Assembly (NCBI GenBank): GCA_039025855.1
Contig: JBCCNL010000010.1
Location: forward strand, 1-64,000
Length of the DNA stretch: 64,000 nt
Direction: 5' to 3'
Origin: JBCCOW01 sp039025855
GTDB lineage: Bacteria; Planctomycetota; Phycisphaerae; Phycisphaerales; Phycisphaeraceae
Part shown: positions 8,154 to 17,032 of the stretch, in pieces
Layout: every line of letters begins with the position of its first letter
Numbering within the stretch: the first letter of the stretch is position 1
Notes under the pieces: generated by a model
The model's input: only the letters and a program-made list of their open reading frames with translations
Database searches by the model: none
What the model was told of the DNA's origin: nothing
Made by a program: the position numbers and the translations under genes

Positions 8154-9962
8154 CTCGGACTTGTCCTCCGCACCGTCCGCCTCCGCATCGGGCTCGGCAG
8201 CCATCTCCATCAGCACCCGCGTCATCACGTTCAACAACGTGCCGAAGCTCGCCTTCTCGAAACGCTCGTGCCGGATCACCTCGAGCTCGGGCAGCTCCAC
8301 CGGCTCCAAGACCAGCTCCGACGAAGACAACGCCAACCCGCTCACCCGCCCCTTGCTGCTCTCAAACCCATCGATCAATCCGTCGGCGTCCAGCGTGAAC
8401 CACACGTAGTCCAACACGGGCTCGTCCGGGTTTGCCGTGACGAACCCCACCCGCCGGCGGCCGTCCGGCAGGTCCTCCTGCAGCGGCGTGTGGCCCCTGG
8501 AGATCGCGTACTTCATCAGGTCCGTGACCTGCTGGCGCGAGCCCAGCACCTGCCGGAGCCCGGGGAGCGCCAGACCCGGCGCATCGGTGCCCGCGTCCGA
8601 CCCGGTGAACCCGAAGTCAAAGGTGTAGCCCCCGCCGCGCTTGGGGCGCAGTCCCACCGTGATCCTCGGCATGATCCGCGGTTGGGCTGGGAACTGGTGC
8701 GCCTCGCCATCGTGGCCGTTGACCACCCGCATCGTCGCCCGGTCCTGCGTCCAGGCCAGCAGCAGCCGCTCGCCCTGATCGACCGTCACCCGGTATCGCC
8801 CGTCCCGGTTGACGCCGATCCCCAGCAGCAGCGGCACCCCGTCCGCCGTATCGATCGCCGCCTCGAAACCCATCGACCGAAGCCCGGGCTGCCCGACATG
8901 CCCACCGAAGACCATCAACGCCTCAGCCACAGCCGTTGCCGCCCGTGGACGCGGATCGATCGTCGAGCGCATCGCTTCGGCAACCGCCGCCCAGGGATCC
9001 TCAGGGAACGCCGACTCCACCGCCTCGAACGCCGCCTTCGCCTCCGGATTCCGCCGCGTCACCATCAGGCAGACCCCGCGGAGCGTCCCCAGACGCGCCC
9101 GCTCCGCATCCCCCGCAAACGCCTCCATCCCGCTCATCACGTCCAACTCTTGGAGTGCTAGCCCGAACTGCTTATCCCGCAAGTGGTCCCGCATCACCCG
9201 GTCGCGTACCTCCGGCCGAGCCCGATCCTCACCCGGCAACGCCGACGCCACCAGCCGCCTCGCCGTCACCAGCTTGTCGGGGTGATCCAGCGTCATCGCG
9301 TCCAGCCGCTCCACCGCATCCCGGCCGCCGTCCAGTGCCGCCGCCAATGCACTCCGCAACGCTTGGTCCTGCCAACCCTCCGCACCCGCCCGCAGCGCGT
9401 CCACCGCCTCGAAGTCTCCCGCCTGCTGCAAACAAACCGCCGCCAGCAACCGCGTTTCCGGCGACCGCAACACCTCCTGGCCGTGATACCGCACCAGCAT
9501 CTTCAGCACATACGCCAACCGCCCGGGCTGACCCGCCGGACGCCCCGCGACACGTTTGGCATAACTCGTAAACAGTTCCGCCGCCTCGTCCGCATCAGCG
9601 AGACCCGCCGCCAGGAACCGGGTCGGCAACGCGCCCAGGTGCCGAGCAAGCAGGACTTGCTCCAGCATGCTCGCGTAGAAGTGGTGGTCCAGCGTCCGGC
9701 ACGCCATGTACGCTTCCCACACCGCGTCTGCCCGGTCTTCAGCCGCGTTGTCCGCGTCTCGGATGTAACGCAGCACGCTAGCGATATACGGCTCCATCCC
9801 TTCCCCACCATCCCGCAGAAACTCCGACGCCCGCGGCATCGGACCGGGGCCCGCCCAAACCTCAAGACTCGGCAGGAACAGGCCCGCCCCCAGCACCACC
9901 ACACCGAAAGCCCGGATCAGTCGCGAACCCAATCTCCCAGATGGCCCGTTATTCATCTTCAT
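8151..9962 (-). CDS. Exported protein of unknown function
   Basis: 603 residues beginning MKMNNG. A signal peptide spans about residues 14-38 (VVVLGAGLFLPSLEVWAGP). The first 300 residues are mostly helical and Ala/Leu/Arg-rich, suggestive of TPR-like repeats. The rest looks beta-rich (for example ITVGLRPKRGGGYTFDFGF) and ends in an acidic tail. The start codon overlaps the end of the upstream GH113-like gene by 14 bp, so the two are co-translated. No family recognised. The gene order (unknown exported protein, GH113-like hydrolase, this gene) suggests a shared envelope or polysaccharide-related job. Confidence 0.75.
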   Translation of the reverse strand: MKMNNGPSGRLGSRLIRAFGVVVLGAGLFLPSLEVWAGPGPMPRASEFLRDGGEGMEPYIASVLRYIRDADNAAEDRADAVWEAYMACRTLDHHFYASMLEQVLLARHLGALPTRFLAAGLADADEAAELFTSYAKRVAGRPAGQPGRLAYVLKMLVRYHGQEVLRSPETRLLAAVCLQQAGDFEAVDALRAGAEGWQDQALRSALAAALDGGRDAVERLDAMTLDHPDKLVTARRLVASALPGEDRARPEVRDRVMRDHLRDKQFGLALQELDVMSGMEAFAGDAERARLGTLRGVCLMVTRRNPEAKAAFEAVESAFPEDPWAAVAEAMRSTIDPRPRAATAVAEALMVFGGHVGQPGLRSMGFEAAIDTADGVPLLLGIGVNRDGRYRVTVDQGERLLLAWTQDRATMRVVNGHDGEAHQFPAQPRIMPRITVGLRPKRGGGYTFDFGFTGSDAGTDAPGLALPGLRQVLGSRQQVTDLMKYAISRGHTPLQEDLPDGRRRVGFVTANPDEPVLDYVWFTLDADGLIDGFESSKGRVSGLALSSSELVLEPVELPELEVIRHERFEKASFGTLLNVMTRVLMEMAAEPDAEADGAEDKSE

Positions 9963-11127
9963 CGCGAGACTCCAAATCCCGAACAATCCACTGCGTCACA
10001 ATCGCCTCCGCCGGCTTGTTACGCGGCGAATACCCAAAATCGTTCGGCGTCCCCGACGACATAAACGGCGACCACTCGTAAAAAAACACCCCCAGGAAAT
10101 CATCCGACCGCGACGCCAACCCCGGCGGCGCAATCGTGTCCGCCCACGCCGCCGTGAACGACGCGTAACCCCGCGCCTGCGCCTCCGCATCCGGCACCGT
10201 GTCCGAACGCGGGATGTAGTTCCACGGGTCCCGCAACGCCCACGGGATCGTCGGGTACCCCACCTCCGTGATCAGCAGCGGTCGGCCTTGCCGTTCTGCA
10301 AACGCGAGCAGCCCCTTCTTGATCTGCACCCAACGTCCTTTCAGCTCCGCGTCCGTCGGGTTCTCCGGGTCTGCCGCACCCCGGGTCAGGTTCCACCAAC
10401 CCGACACACCCACCACGTCCAGCCCGTCCCATGCCGGGTACTTCTCGAAGCTGTCCCACGTGCTCGAATACACTATCCGACCCGGGAACCGCTTCCGTGC
10501 CTCCGCCACCGCCTTGAGCCACTGCTGCCTGAACTCCGGCGCGTGCGTCGACAACAACTCGCAGCCGATCGTGAACACGTCCGCACCCGCACGCCGGGCG
10601 AGGTCCGCGTGCTCACCCAGCAGCCCGTAGTACGCCGTCCACCACACGCCCCAGTCCGGCGGCCGGATCTTCCCCCGCCACTCGTTCCCCCGCGGGGCTG
10701 TGAAGTTGATCTGCCACAGCAGGTTCGTGTGCATCCCGTACGACTTCGCGTGACGCAGCACCGCCAGGATCTGCTCGTCCGACGGGCTCCGGCTCGGGCG
10801 GATGTCCCGCACCGGCACCGGAGAACTCCCGTGCTCCTGGAATACCGGGACCGTTAACTGAAGCGCATTAAACCCCAGCCGATGCAGCTCATCGATCGCC
10901 TCGATCGCCGGCGTCACGTCATACGGGTGGTGCATGTTGATCGTGAACCCCACCAGCTGCGGCAACGGCTGCGTCGCCGCCGCGCCCGGCTCGATGTACT
11001 CCGCACGCTCCGCCCCCTCACTCACCGTCCCATCGCTCGGACCCAGCACCCCCACACACGCCGCGCTCAGCAGAACCACCCCCGCAAGGATCAATCCCCA
11101 GTCCGTCGTCTTTACACGAAACGCCAT
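9949..11127 (-). CDS. GH113-like glycoside hydrolase, membrane-anchored
   Basis: 392 residues. Residues 9-27 form a signal or anchor segment ending in SAAC, a weak lipobox. From residue 57 on it reads as a TIM barrel like family GH113 (beta-mannanase and relatives): LVGFTINMHHPY, then ADVFTIGCEL with E190 as likely acid/base, and RPLLITEVGY with E288 as likely nucleophile, followed by GVFFYEWSPF. Both catalytic glutamates are therefore present. The ATG at 11127 follows a purine-rich GAGCGAGA. It sits 40 bp after the upstream exported protein and overlaps the next gene. The substrate is not determinable; mannan-type glycans are the family precedent. Confidence 0.75.
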   Translation of the reverse strand: MAFRVKTTDWGLILAGVVLLSAACVGVLGPSDGTVSEGAERAEYIEPGAAATQPLPQLVGFTINMHHPYDVTPAIEAIDELHRLGFNALQLTVPVFQEHGSSPVPVRDIRPSRSPSDEQILAVLRHAKSYGMHTNLLWQINFTAPRGNEWRGKIRPPDWGVWWTAYYGLLGEHADLARRAGADVFTIGCELLSTHAPEFRQQWLKAVAEARKRFPGRIVYSSTWDSFEKYPAWDGLDVVGVSGWWNLTRGAADPENPTDAELKGRWVQIKKGLLAFAERQGRPLLITEVGYPTIPWALRDPWNYIPRSDTVPDAEAQARGYASFTAAWADTIAPPGLASRSDDFLGVFFYEWSPFMSSGTPNDFGYSPRNKPAEAIVTQWIVRDLESRDEDE

Positions 11128-11167
11128 TGATAAATCTCGCTCGAATCCCGTATCTCTCGCTACCCAA

Positions 11168-12646
11168 TCACGGCCGCGCCGGTTCGACCACATCGTGCAC
11201 CAAACGCTGCGCCACCGCACCGATCACGCCCACTACAGAACGCCCCGCGTCGTCCGGCAACTCCAACGTCGCCACCACAACCCCCGACCGCCACCCCTCC
11301 CGCATCACCTCCACCGACACCGATACCGGCCGGCCACGCAACCCTACCTCCGGCAACCGAAGCCGACCCGGCAGCAAAGGTGCGTATAGATTCACCGCCT
11401 CGATCATCCCCGCCACACTGACTTCCGCATCCAGCAACCGTTTCGGCCCCACCCCACCCCCACCCACAATCTCCCCCTCGCCCTCCGCAGCCCGCATCAC
11501 CTCCTCCACAAACTGCACCTCCCGACCCACCGTCAGCCACATCCCCGTTCCCGCCACGCCCGTCGCCCCGCTCAACGACGCCCCGTCCATCAACATCACC
11601 ATCGGGTCATACCGCTCGTAAGCCTCCGGCGAGAACCGCGCCTCCACCCGCCACCCCGCCGCACCCTTCACGCCCTCAACCCGAGCACCCGTCCCGGCGT
11701 TACGCAAGGCCCACGCCACCCCATCCCGTCCCGGCACCGACACCGGCGGCCACGCCAACGCCTCACGCTCCAGCCCCTTCAACCATCCCAACCACCACCG
11801 CTGGAGTACCTCACCCCGCAACCCCCGCTGACCCTCCACCCACGCCGCCGCCTCGATCGGCCCCGACGCCCGCATCCCCGCCAGCGTCGGCACATACCAC
11901 GCCGCCGTCACCGACTCCACCGCCTCCGGCAGCCCCACGCCCAGCCGCCCCCGCACCAGATACGACCGCTCCGGCAAAGCGTCATACACCTCCCTACCCC
12001 GGCTCAGCCCCGCACCCGTCACCCAACGCTTCGCCGCCGAGGCCTGCGCCGCTAGCGTCACCCGCGTCGCCCCCTCCACCCGACTCACACCAATCATCAC
12101 CACCTCCGCCACGTTAAGCCCCAACCTCACCCACCCCGCCACCGCGTTCCCCGCCGACGTCGCCACCGCCGCGTCGATCCCCCGATCGATCATCTCCTGC
12201 CGCAAAACCACCCCGACCGCCACCGCCAGGAACGACCGCTTTATCGCCCCCACCCCCCGCTGATCCACCATCACCACCACGTCCTGCTCCGCCACGGTGT
12301 CCCGCAGCGCCCGCGGCGGCATCGGCCGCATCCCCCCCCGCCGCCACCCTTCGTCCGCCCCGACCACACCGGCCACCCGTTCCACCAACCCCAGCCGATC
12401 CATCACCCACCCGACCCCCGCAGGCACCCCCCAAGCCCCCATCGCTTCCCCCGCCTTGACCCGCAGCGCCTCCGGCGACCGCACCGACACCACCACCGAC
12501 ACACCCTCCGGCAAACCCTCCACCGCCCGCCACACCGGCCCGTCCTCCCCCCGCGCACCACCACACCACACCACGCCCATCACCCCCACCACTCCCACCA
12601 GCAACCATGCCCGAACGTCACCAACCATCCCCTGAATATAAAGCAT
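11168..12646 (-). CDS. Exported protein of unknown function
   Basis: 492 residues. The start at 12646 is chosen for the GGGGAGA ribosome site 4-10 bp upstream; an internal ATG at 12628 is the alternative. A signal peptide covers about residues 7-32 (AWLLVGVVGVMGVVWCGG). The remainder is Val/Gly/Arg-rich, with strand-helix alternation and no recognised motif. The codon use is strongly G-rich on the coding strand compared with its neighbours. It is the first gene of a three-gene operon with the GH113-like hydrolase and is divergent from mnmA. Confidence 0.65.
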   Translation of the reverse strand: MLYIQGMVGDVRAWLLVGVVGVMGVVWCGGARGEDGPVWRAVEGLPEGVSVVVSVRSPEALRVKAGEAMGAWGVPAGVGWVMDRLGLVERVAGVVGADEGWRRGGMRPMPPRALRDTVAEQDVVVMVDQRGVGAIKRSFLAVAVGVVLRQEMIDRGIDAAVATSAGNAVAGWVRLGLNVAEVVMIGVSRVEGATRVTLAAQASAAKRWVTGAGLSRGREVYDALPERSYLVRGRLGVGLPEAVESVTAAWYVPTLAGMRASGPIEAAAWVEGQRGLRGEVLQRWWLGWLKGLEREALAWPPVSVPGRDGVAWALRNAGTGARVEGVKGAAGWRVEARFSPEAYERYDPMVMLMDGASLSGATGVAGTGMWLTVGREVQFVEEVMRAAEGEGEIVGGGGVGPKRLLDAEVSVAGMIEAVNLYAPLLPGRLRLPEVGLRGRPVSVSVEVMREGWRSGVVVATLELPDDAGRSVVGVIGAVAQRLVHDVVEPARP

Positions 12647-12658
12647 CCGATCTCCCCG

Positions 12659-12688
12659 GAAGCCCACGGACACCGCCCGTGGGTCGCC
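12659..12688 (+). repeat. Dispersed imperfect palindrome, family GAAGCCCACGG
   Basis: GAAGCCCACGGACACCGCCC plus its mirror arm, on the plus strand. It is the reverse orientation of the copies at 111-138 and 27405-27431. It lies in the divergent promoter region between an exported-protein gene and mnmA, so here it cannot be a simple terminator. Confidence 0.65.
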
Positions 12689-12719
12689 CGCCAACCGCCG
12701 AAATCCCGCCGCCACCCCC

Positions 12720-12725
12720 TACAAT
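12720..12725 (+). promoter_or_regulatory. mnmA -10 box TACAAT
   Basis: It ends 8 bp before the mnmA ATG, predicting a leaderless or nearly leaderless mRNA. Confidence 0.5.
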
Positions 12726-12733
12726 CACGGCTC

Positions 12734-13912
12734 ATGCCCGCCCCGCCCCGCAAACCCGGCACCGGCAAAAAGGTCGTCCTCGCCATGTCCGGCGGCGTCG
12801 ACTCCTCCGCCGCCGCTGCGCTGCTCAAGGACGACGGCTACGACGTCGTCGGCGTCTTCATGCGCAACGGCGCGATAGCCCCCCCGGAAGAGGACAACTG
12901 CCAGCTTGATGCCGACGCACCCAAAGCCCACAAACAAGGCTGCTGCTCCGTCTCCGACGCCGACGACGCCCGCCTCGTCGCCGCCACCCTCGGCATCCCG
13001 TTCTACGTGCTGAACTTCCAGAAGGACTTCGGCCGGATCATGGACTACTTCACCGCCGAATACAACGCCGGGCGTACGCCGAATCCCTGCGTCCGCTGCA
13101 ACGACTGGCTCAAGTTCGGCAAGCTCCACGACTACGCAAAGTCCATCGACGCACACTTCGTCGCCTCAGGCCACTACGCCCGCACGGACCTCTCCAACCC
13201 CCAACAACCCCGCCTGCTCCGCGGCATCGACCACGCCAAGGACCAGTCCTACGTCCTCTTCGGCATCCCCCGCGACCAGCTCGCCCACATGCTCCTGCCC
13301 ATCGGCGGCTACGAAAAGACCGTCACCCGACGGATCGCCGAGTCCGCCGGCCTCCCCACCTTCAACAAGCCCGACTCCCAGGAGATCTGCTTCGTCCCCG
13401 ATCAGGACTACGCCGCCCTCGTCGAGAAACGCACCCCCGGCGGCTTCTCCCCCGGAAGACTGGTCAACACAAACGGCCAGACCCTCGCCGAACACGCCGG
13501 CCACCAGCACTACACCATCGGCCAACGCCGTCGACTCGGCGTCGCCCTCGGCTACCCCCTCTACGTCGTCAACCGCGACCCCCAAACCAACACCGTTACC
13601 GTCGGCTCCAAAGACGACCTGCTCTCCACATCCTGCACCGGCAACGAAGCCAACTGGCTCACCACCCCACCTTCATCCGGCGAGTGGATCGATTGCCAAC
13701 TCAAGGTCCGCTACAACGGCAACCTTCACCCTGCCCAAATCCGTATCCCACCCAACGGCAATACCGATCAACTCGAAGCCCGCTACGACCCACCCCTCCA
13801 AGCCGTCACCCCCGGCCAAGCCATGGTCGCCTACGGCACGCCCGACTCGCCGCTCGCCAACACCGTCCTAGCCGGCGCGTGGATCAACACCGTCACACCT
13901 ACCTCCCATTAG
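12734..13912 (+). CDS. mnmA: tRNA-specific 2-thiouridylase
   Basis: 392 residues. MnmA uses ATP and relayed sulfur to make 2-thiouridine at U34 of tRNA-Lys, -Glu and -Gln. The PP-loop SGGVDSS is at residues 19-25. The first catalytic Cys lies in GRTPNPCVRCNDWLKFG near residue 120, and the second Cys in SQEICFVPD near 220. The C-terminal beta-barrel follows (YTIGQRRRLGV near 258). Length is slightly above the usual 360-375 because of a 13-residue basic N-terminal extension. The tRNA-Gln(TTG) in this window is a likely substrate. Confidence 0.96.
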   Translation: MPAPPRKPGTGKKVVLAMSGGVDSSAAAALLKDDGYDVVGVFMRNGAIAPPEEDNCQLDADAPKAHKQGCCSVSDADDARLVAATLGIPFYVLNFQKDFGRIMDYFTAEYNAGRTPNPCVRCNDWLKFGKLHDYAKSIDAHFVASGHYARTDLSNPQQPRLLRGIDHAKDQSYVLFGIPRDQLAHMLLPIGGYEKTVTRRIAESAGLPTFNKPDSQEICFVPDQDYAALVEKRTPGGFSPGRLVNTNGQTLAEHAGHQHYTIGQRRRLGVALGYPLYVVNRDPQTNTVTVGSKDDLLSTSCTGNEANWLTTPPSSGEWIDCQLKVRYNGNLHPAQIRIPPNGNTDQLEARYDPPLQAVTPGQAMVAYGTPDSPLANTVLAGAWINTVTPTSH

Positions 13913-13951
13913 CCCCCGGTTCCGCCGGGGGGCACGTGGCGTGCCTGATGC
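13909..13951 (+). repeat. Post-stop hairpin repeat, copy 1 (TTAGCCCC...CACGTGGC)
   Basis: A GC hairpin (AGCCCCCGG / CCGGGGGGC) followed by CACGTGGC and GATGC. It includes the stop codon of mnmA. A near-identical element follows pdxA at 49459-49501. Both sit directly after plus-strand genes, consistent with a 3'-end or transcription-stop role without a U tract. Confidence 0.65.
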
Positions 13952-14346
13952 TTGGCCCGTGTATGCCGCCACACCCACCACCACCCCGCCGCTGACCCCG
14001 TTAGTGAACTCACCGTCCAGGCTACGCCGCGCGGATTGACGCTCCAGTCGATGTATTCATTGATTGCTCCGCCGTCACGCGCTGTCCCAGCGCTCACGAT
14101 CCGCTCGTGATGCAGCCATGTGGGACCCTCCCAGACCAGCGAAACGCCACCGCTGGATTCCTCGAAGACAATCGTGTTCTCGAATGTCGCGTACGACCAA
14201 GCCCCAAAGGAAACCATCTGCGAATTTGTACCCCAGCCGTTTCCCAGGCCCATTGTGAAAGGGCCCAAAAATACAAAGACCACGAACAAACCAACGCCAA
14301 CCCACAACACCCGCAACACCAAAAGCGACCACCACTGAATCCGCAT
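13909..14346 (-). CDS. Small membrane-anchored protein of unknown function
   Basis: 145 residues. One clear membrane segment occupies residues 7-32 (LLVLRVLWVGVGLFVVFVFLG). The rest is Trp/Gly-rich and probably outside the membrane, with a second hydrophobic patch near 110-125. The last residues (HVPPGGTGG) are encoded by the post-stop hairpin repeat that also contains the mnmA stop codon, so the natural end may have been extended by that repeat. It is convergent with mnmA and just upstream of the AraC regulator's end. No family recognised. Confidence 0.5.
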   Translation of the reverse strand: MRIQWWSLLVLRVLWVGVGLFVVFVFLGPFTMGLGNGWGTNSQMVSFGAWSYATFENTIVFEESSGGVSLVWEGPTWLHHERIVSAGTARDGGAINEYIDWSVNPRGVAWTVSSLTGSAAGWWWVWRHTRAKHQARHVPPGGTGG

Positions 14347-14350
14347 CGAC

Positions 14351-15364
14351 TTAATCTCCCACCGCCCCCACCGCCCCCACCGCCCCCGGCGAACGCCCGG
14401 TCACCCCCTTGAACGCCCGGCTAAACGACGCCTCCGACTCGTAGCCCAGCCGATACGCCACCTCCGAAACCGTCACCCCGCCTGTCGCGAGCCACGCTTT
14501 GCCCTGGCTCATCTTCCAATCCCGCACGTACTGCATCGGCGTCTGACCCACCAACTCCGCGAACCGCGCCGCAAACGCCGACCGTGACATCGCCACCGCC
14601 TCCGCCAGCTCCGCCACCGACCAGGCCCGTTTCGGGTCGCGGTGCACCGCCGAGAGCGCCCGCCCGATCTGCCCGTCCTGCAACGCCCCCAGCCACCCGC
14701 GGTGGGCCCGCGTGTCCGTCGCCATCCAGTGACGGATCGCATCGATGATCAGGATGTCCGCCAGCCGAGCCACGATCGTCTCTCCGCCCGGACGCAGCAC
14801 CTCCACCTCCGCCGCGATCATTTCCAGCATCCCCCGCATCCGCGCCACCACGGCACCCCGCTCGCTGTGGTCTTCCCCGCCCACCACCATCGTCCTTGGC
14901 AACAGCCCCACCAGCCGCGTCGCCACCGCGTCCTCGAAACACACCGCCCCGCACATCATCCCGCACCGCTCCCCGCGCCCGGCCCCACCCCCCGCCCCGC
15001 CCCCATCAATCCGCAGCACCTCGTACCGCTCGCTGAGCATCACACGGTCCAGCTCGAACAGCCCCACCGCCTCCGCCCCCGGCTCGTGTACCACCCGGTG
15101 CCCCTGCCCGTGCGGGATCATCACCAGCATGCCCGGCTCAACCCGAAGCGGCTCCTCCCCCTCCGCTTCGATCCACGCCACCCCCTCCGTCACCAAGTGA
15201 AACATCAGGCACCCCGGCATCGCCGGCAGCTCCATCCCCCACGGGGCCGAAAGCTCCGACCGGCAGTACAGCGCCCCGCTCATCCGCAGCCCGTGCAACG
15301 CCTCACCCAGCGGGTCGGTCACCACCGGGAACGCCCCGTTCATCACGTCTGACGCCTGCGACAT
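14351..15364 (-). CDS. AraC-family transcriptional regulator with cupin sensor
   Basis: 337 residues. The N-terminal half (about 15-210) has the cupin_6 pattern found in regulators of redox or quinone-response genes: MFHLVTEGVAWIEAEG, VEPGMLVMIPHGQGHR. The C-terminal 100 residues hold two AraC helix-turn-helix motifs (WSVAELAEAVAMSRSAFAARF and VSEVAYRLGYESEASFSRAF) ending in GRSPG. The last residues are a GAV tandem repeat from CCGCCCCCA repeats. It is divergent from the NmrA-like gene across a 168-bp gap and probably controls the NmrA-DUF1772 pair, which is a typical arrangement for this regulator type. TAGAGT lies 6 bp from ATG. Confidence 0.9.
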   Translation of the reverse strand: MSQASDVMNGAFPVVTDPLGEALHGLRMSGALYCRSELSAPWGMELPAMPGCLMFHLVTEGVAWIEAEGEEPLRVEPGMLVMIPHGQGHRVVHEPGAEAVGLFELDRVMLSERYEVLRIDGGGAGGGAGRGERCGMMCGAVCFEDAVATRLVGLLPRTMVVGGEDHSERGAVVARMRGMLEMIAAEVEVLRPGGETIVARLADILIIDAIRHWMATDTRAHRGWLGALQDGQIGRALSAVHRDPKRAWSVAELAEAVAMSRSAFAARFAELVGQTPMQYVRDWKMSQGKAWLATGGVTVSEVAYRLGYESEASFSRAFKGVTGRSPGAVGAVGAVGD

Positions 15365-15370
15365 CGCCCA

Positions 15371-15376
15371 ACTCTA
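15371..15376 (-). promoter_or_regulatory. araC-type gene -10 box TAGAGT, 6 bp from ATG
   Basis: The gap is TGGGCG. It predicts a leaderless regulator mRNA in the divergent region shared with the NmrA-like gene. Confidence 0.45.
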
Positions 15377-15532
15377 CCCCCAAGACCGCCCAACCCACAG
15401 GTTTGGACGATCGGTCATGGATCCCGGACGACCGGTCATATCGGTTTCTCCGATCGATTCATAACCTCCAACCTGTCGCCCAAATGTCCGGCGAAATCAC
15501 ACGAAACCCCACAAACCCGAAAGGAACCCGTT

Positions 15533-16408
15533 ATGTCGAAGACCAATCACAACAGCCAGCCCATCCTCGTTACCGGCGCGACCGGCAAGACCGGCAGCCG
15601 CGTCCTCGCCCAACTCGAAGCCCTCGGCCACGCCGCCCGCCCCGGCTCCCGCCACGCCCAGCTCCCCTTCGACTGGGACGACCCCACCACCTGGGACGCC
15701 GCCCTCGCCAGCTGCTCCGCCGCCTACCTCTGCTACTTCCCCGACCTCTCGGTCCCGCAAGCCCCCGCGACACTCGCCGCCTTCGCCGAGACCGCCGCCC
15801 GGCACCAGCTTCAACGCCTGGTCCTCCTGTCCGGCCGCGGCGAGCCCGAAGCCCAACGCACCGAACAACTCGTCCTCGACGCCGGGCAACGCCACCGCAT
15901 TGATGTCACCATCGTCCGTGCCAGCTGGTTTGCCCAGAACTTCACCGAGGGCATCTTCGTCGACTTCATCCGCAGCCGCCGCGTTGCCCTGCCCACCGCA
16001 ACGCACAGCCACGAGGTCGGCGAGCCCTTCATCGATATCGACGACATCGCCGATGTCGCCGTCGCCGCCCTCACCCAGCCCGGACACGCCGGCGAGATCT
16101 ACGACGTCACCGGCCCCCGGCTGCTCACCCTCCCCCAAGCTGTCGGCGCGATCGCCGAGGCCCTTGGCGAACCCATCCACTACACCCCCATCACACCCGA
16201 CCAGTTCGCCGCCGGCCTCGCCGAGCAGGGCGTCCCCGAAGACTTCATCGGCCTGCTCAATTTCCTGTTCACCGAGCTGCTCGACGGGCGGAACGCCCAC
16301 ACCTCCGACGGCGTCCAACGCGCTCTCGGCCGGCCGCCGCGCGACTTCACCGCCTTCGCCCACGCCGCCGCCAAGACCGACGTCTGGAACACCCCACAAC
16401 CCGCCTGA
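15533..16408 (+). CDS. NmrA-family NAD(P)-binding protein
   Basis: 291 residues. The N-terminus ILVTGATGKTGSRVLAQL is the GxxGxxG nucleotide-binding site of atypical short-chain dehydrogenases of the NmrA/NAD(P)H-binding group. VTIVRASWFAQNF and FIDIDDIADVAVAAL are further family motifs. The catalytic YxxxK of classical SDRs is absent, as usual in this group. An AAAGGA ribosome site precedes ATG. It forms an operon with the DUF1772 gene 49 bp downstream and faces the AraC regulator. The likely role is a redox sensor or quinone/azo-type reductase; substrate unknown. Confidence 0.85.
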   Translation: MSKTNHNSQPILVTGATGKTGSRVLAQLEALGHAARPGSRHAQLPFDWDDPTTWDAALASCSAAYLCYFPDLSVPQAPATLAAFAETAARHQLQRLVLLSGRGEPEAQRTEQLVLDAGQRHRIDVTIVRASWFAQNFTEGIFVDFIRSRRVALPTATHSHEVGEPFIDIDDIADVAVAALTQPGHAGEIYDVTGPRLLTLPQAVGAIAEALGEPIHYTPITPDQFAAGLAEQGVPEDFIGLLNFLFTELLDGRNAHTSDGVQRALGRPPRDFTAFAHAAAKTDVWNTPQPA

Positions 16409-16457
16409 ACCCGGCTTCTCTTCCCTACGCCCTGCATCCTCACTTAAGGAACCCGCC

Positions 16458-16952
16458 ATGCTCTACCTCACGCTCATTGTCCTCACCGCGCCCGCCGCAC
16501 TCGCTGCCGCCATCATGGCCGGCACCTTCTTCGCCTTCTCCAACTTCATCATGCCCGGCCTCCGCCGGGCCGCCCCGGCTCACGGCATCGAGGCCATGCA
16601 GCAGATCAACATCACGGTCATGAACCCCGGGGCCATGGGCTTCTTCATCGGCGGGGCCGTCCTCGGCGTCGCCCTAATCGCCCTCGCTGGCTACCACCAC
16701 GACCACCCCGCCGCCCCGTACGTACTGTCCGGTGCCTTGCTCTACACCCTCGGCACGTTCGGAGTCACCGCAGCCCGCAACGTCCCGCTCAACGATGCCC
16801 TGGCCAAGCACAACCCCAACACGCCCGAAGCCCTCACGCTCTGGCAGCGCTACCTGCCGGCCTGGACGCGCTGGAACACGCTCCGCACCGGCTCCGCTGT
16901 CGCCGCCACCGTGTGCTATGTCGTCGCGCTGATCCGTCTGGCGGCGCTATGA
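16458..16952 (+). CDS. DUF1772 (anthrone oxygenase-like) membrane protein
   Basis: 164 residues with four membrane segments near 2-28, 58-80, 85-108 and 140-162. The sequence GTFFAFSNFIMPGL and the NVPLNDALAKHN motif, with TLWQRYLPAWTRWNTLRT before the last helix, are characteristic of DUF1772. Some members act as anthrone oxygenases; most are uncharacterised. An AAGGAACC ribosome site precedes it. It is co-transcribed with the NmrA-like gene and overlaps an upstream-extended frame of the DinB-like gene. Confidence 0.85.
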   Translation: MLYLTLIVLTAPAALAAAIMAGTFFAFSNFIMPGLRRAAPAHGIEAMQQINITVMNPGAMGFFIGGAVLGVALIALAGYHHDHPAAPYVLSGALLYTLGTFGVTAARNVPLNDALAKHNPNTPEALTLWQRYLPAWTRWNTLRTGSAVAATVCYVVALIRLAAL

Positions 16953-17020
16953 ACCCCACCGACATCGACAACGACCTGGTGCTCCGCGTTGGCAGGCACG
17001 ACCAGCTTTCCCGACCGAGC

Positions 17021-17026
17021 TACGCT
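17021..17026 (+). promoter_or_regulatory. -10 box TACGCT, 6 bp from ATG
   Basis: The gap GTGGCC precedes the ATG at 17033. It supports 17033 over the earlier in-frame ATG at 16949. Confidence 0.45.
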
Positions 17027-17032
17027 GTGGCC

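Noticed and set aside
16949..17032. Upstream ATG (ATGA overlap with the DUF1772 stop) as start of the DinB-like gene
   Set aside because: The 28 added residues have no pattern, and a -10 box sits 6 bp before the ATG at 17033. It remains a possible second start.
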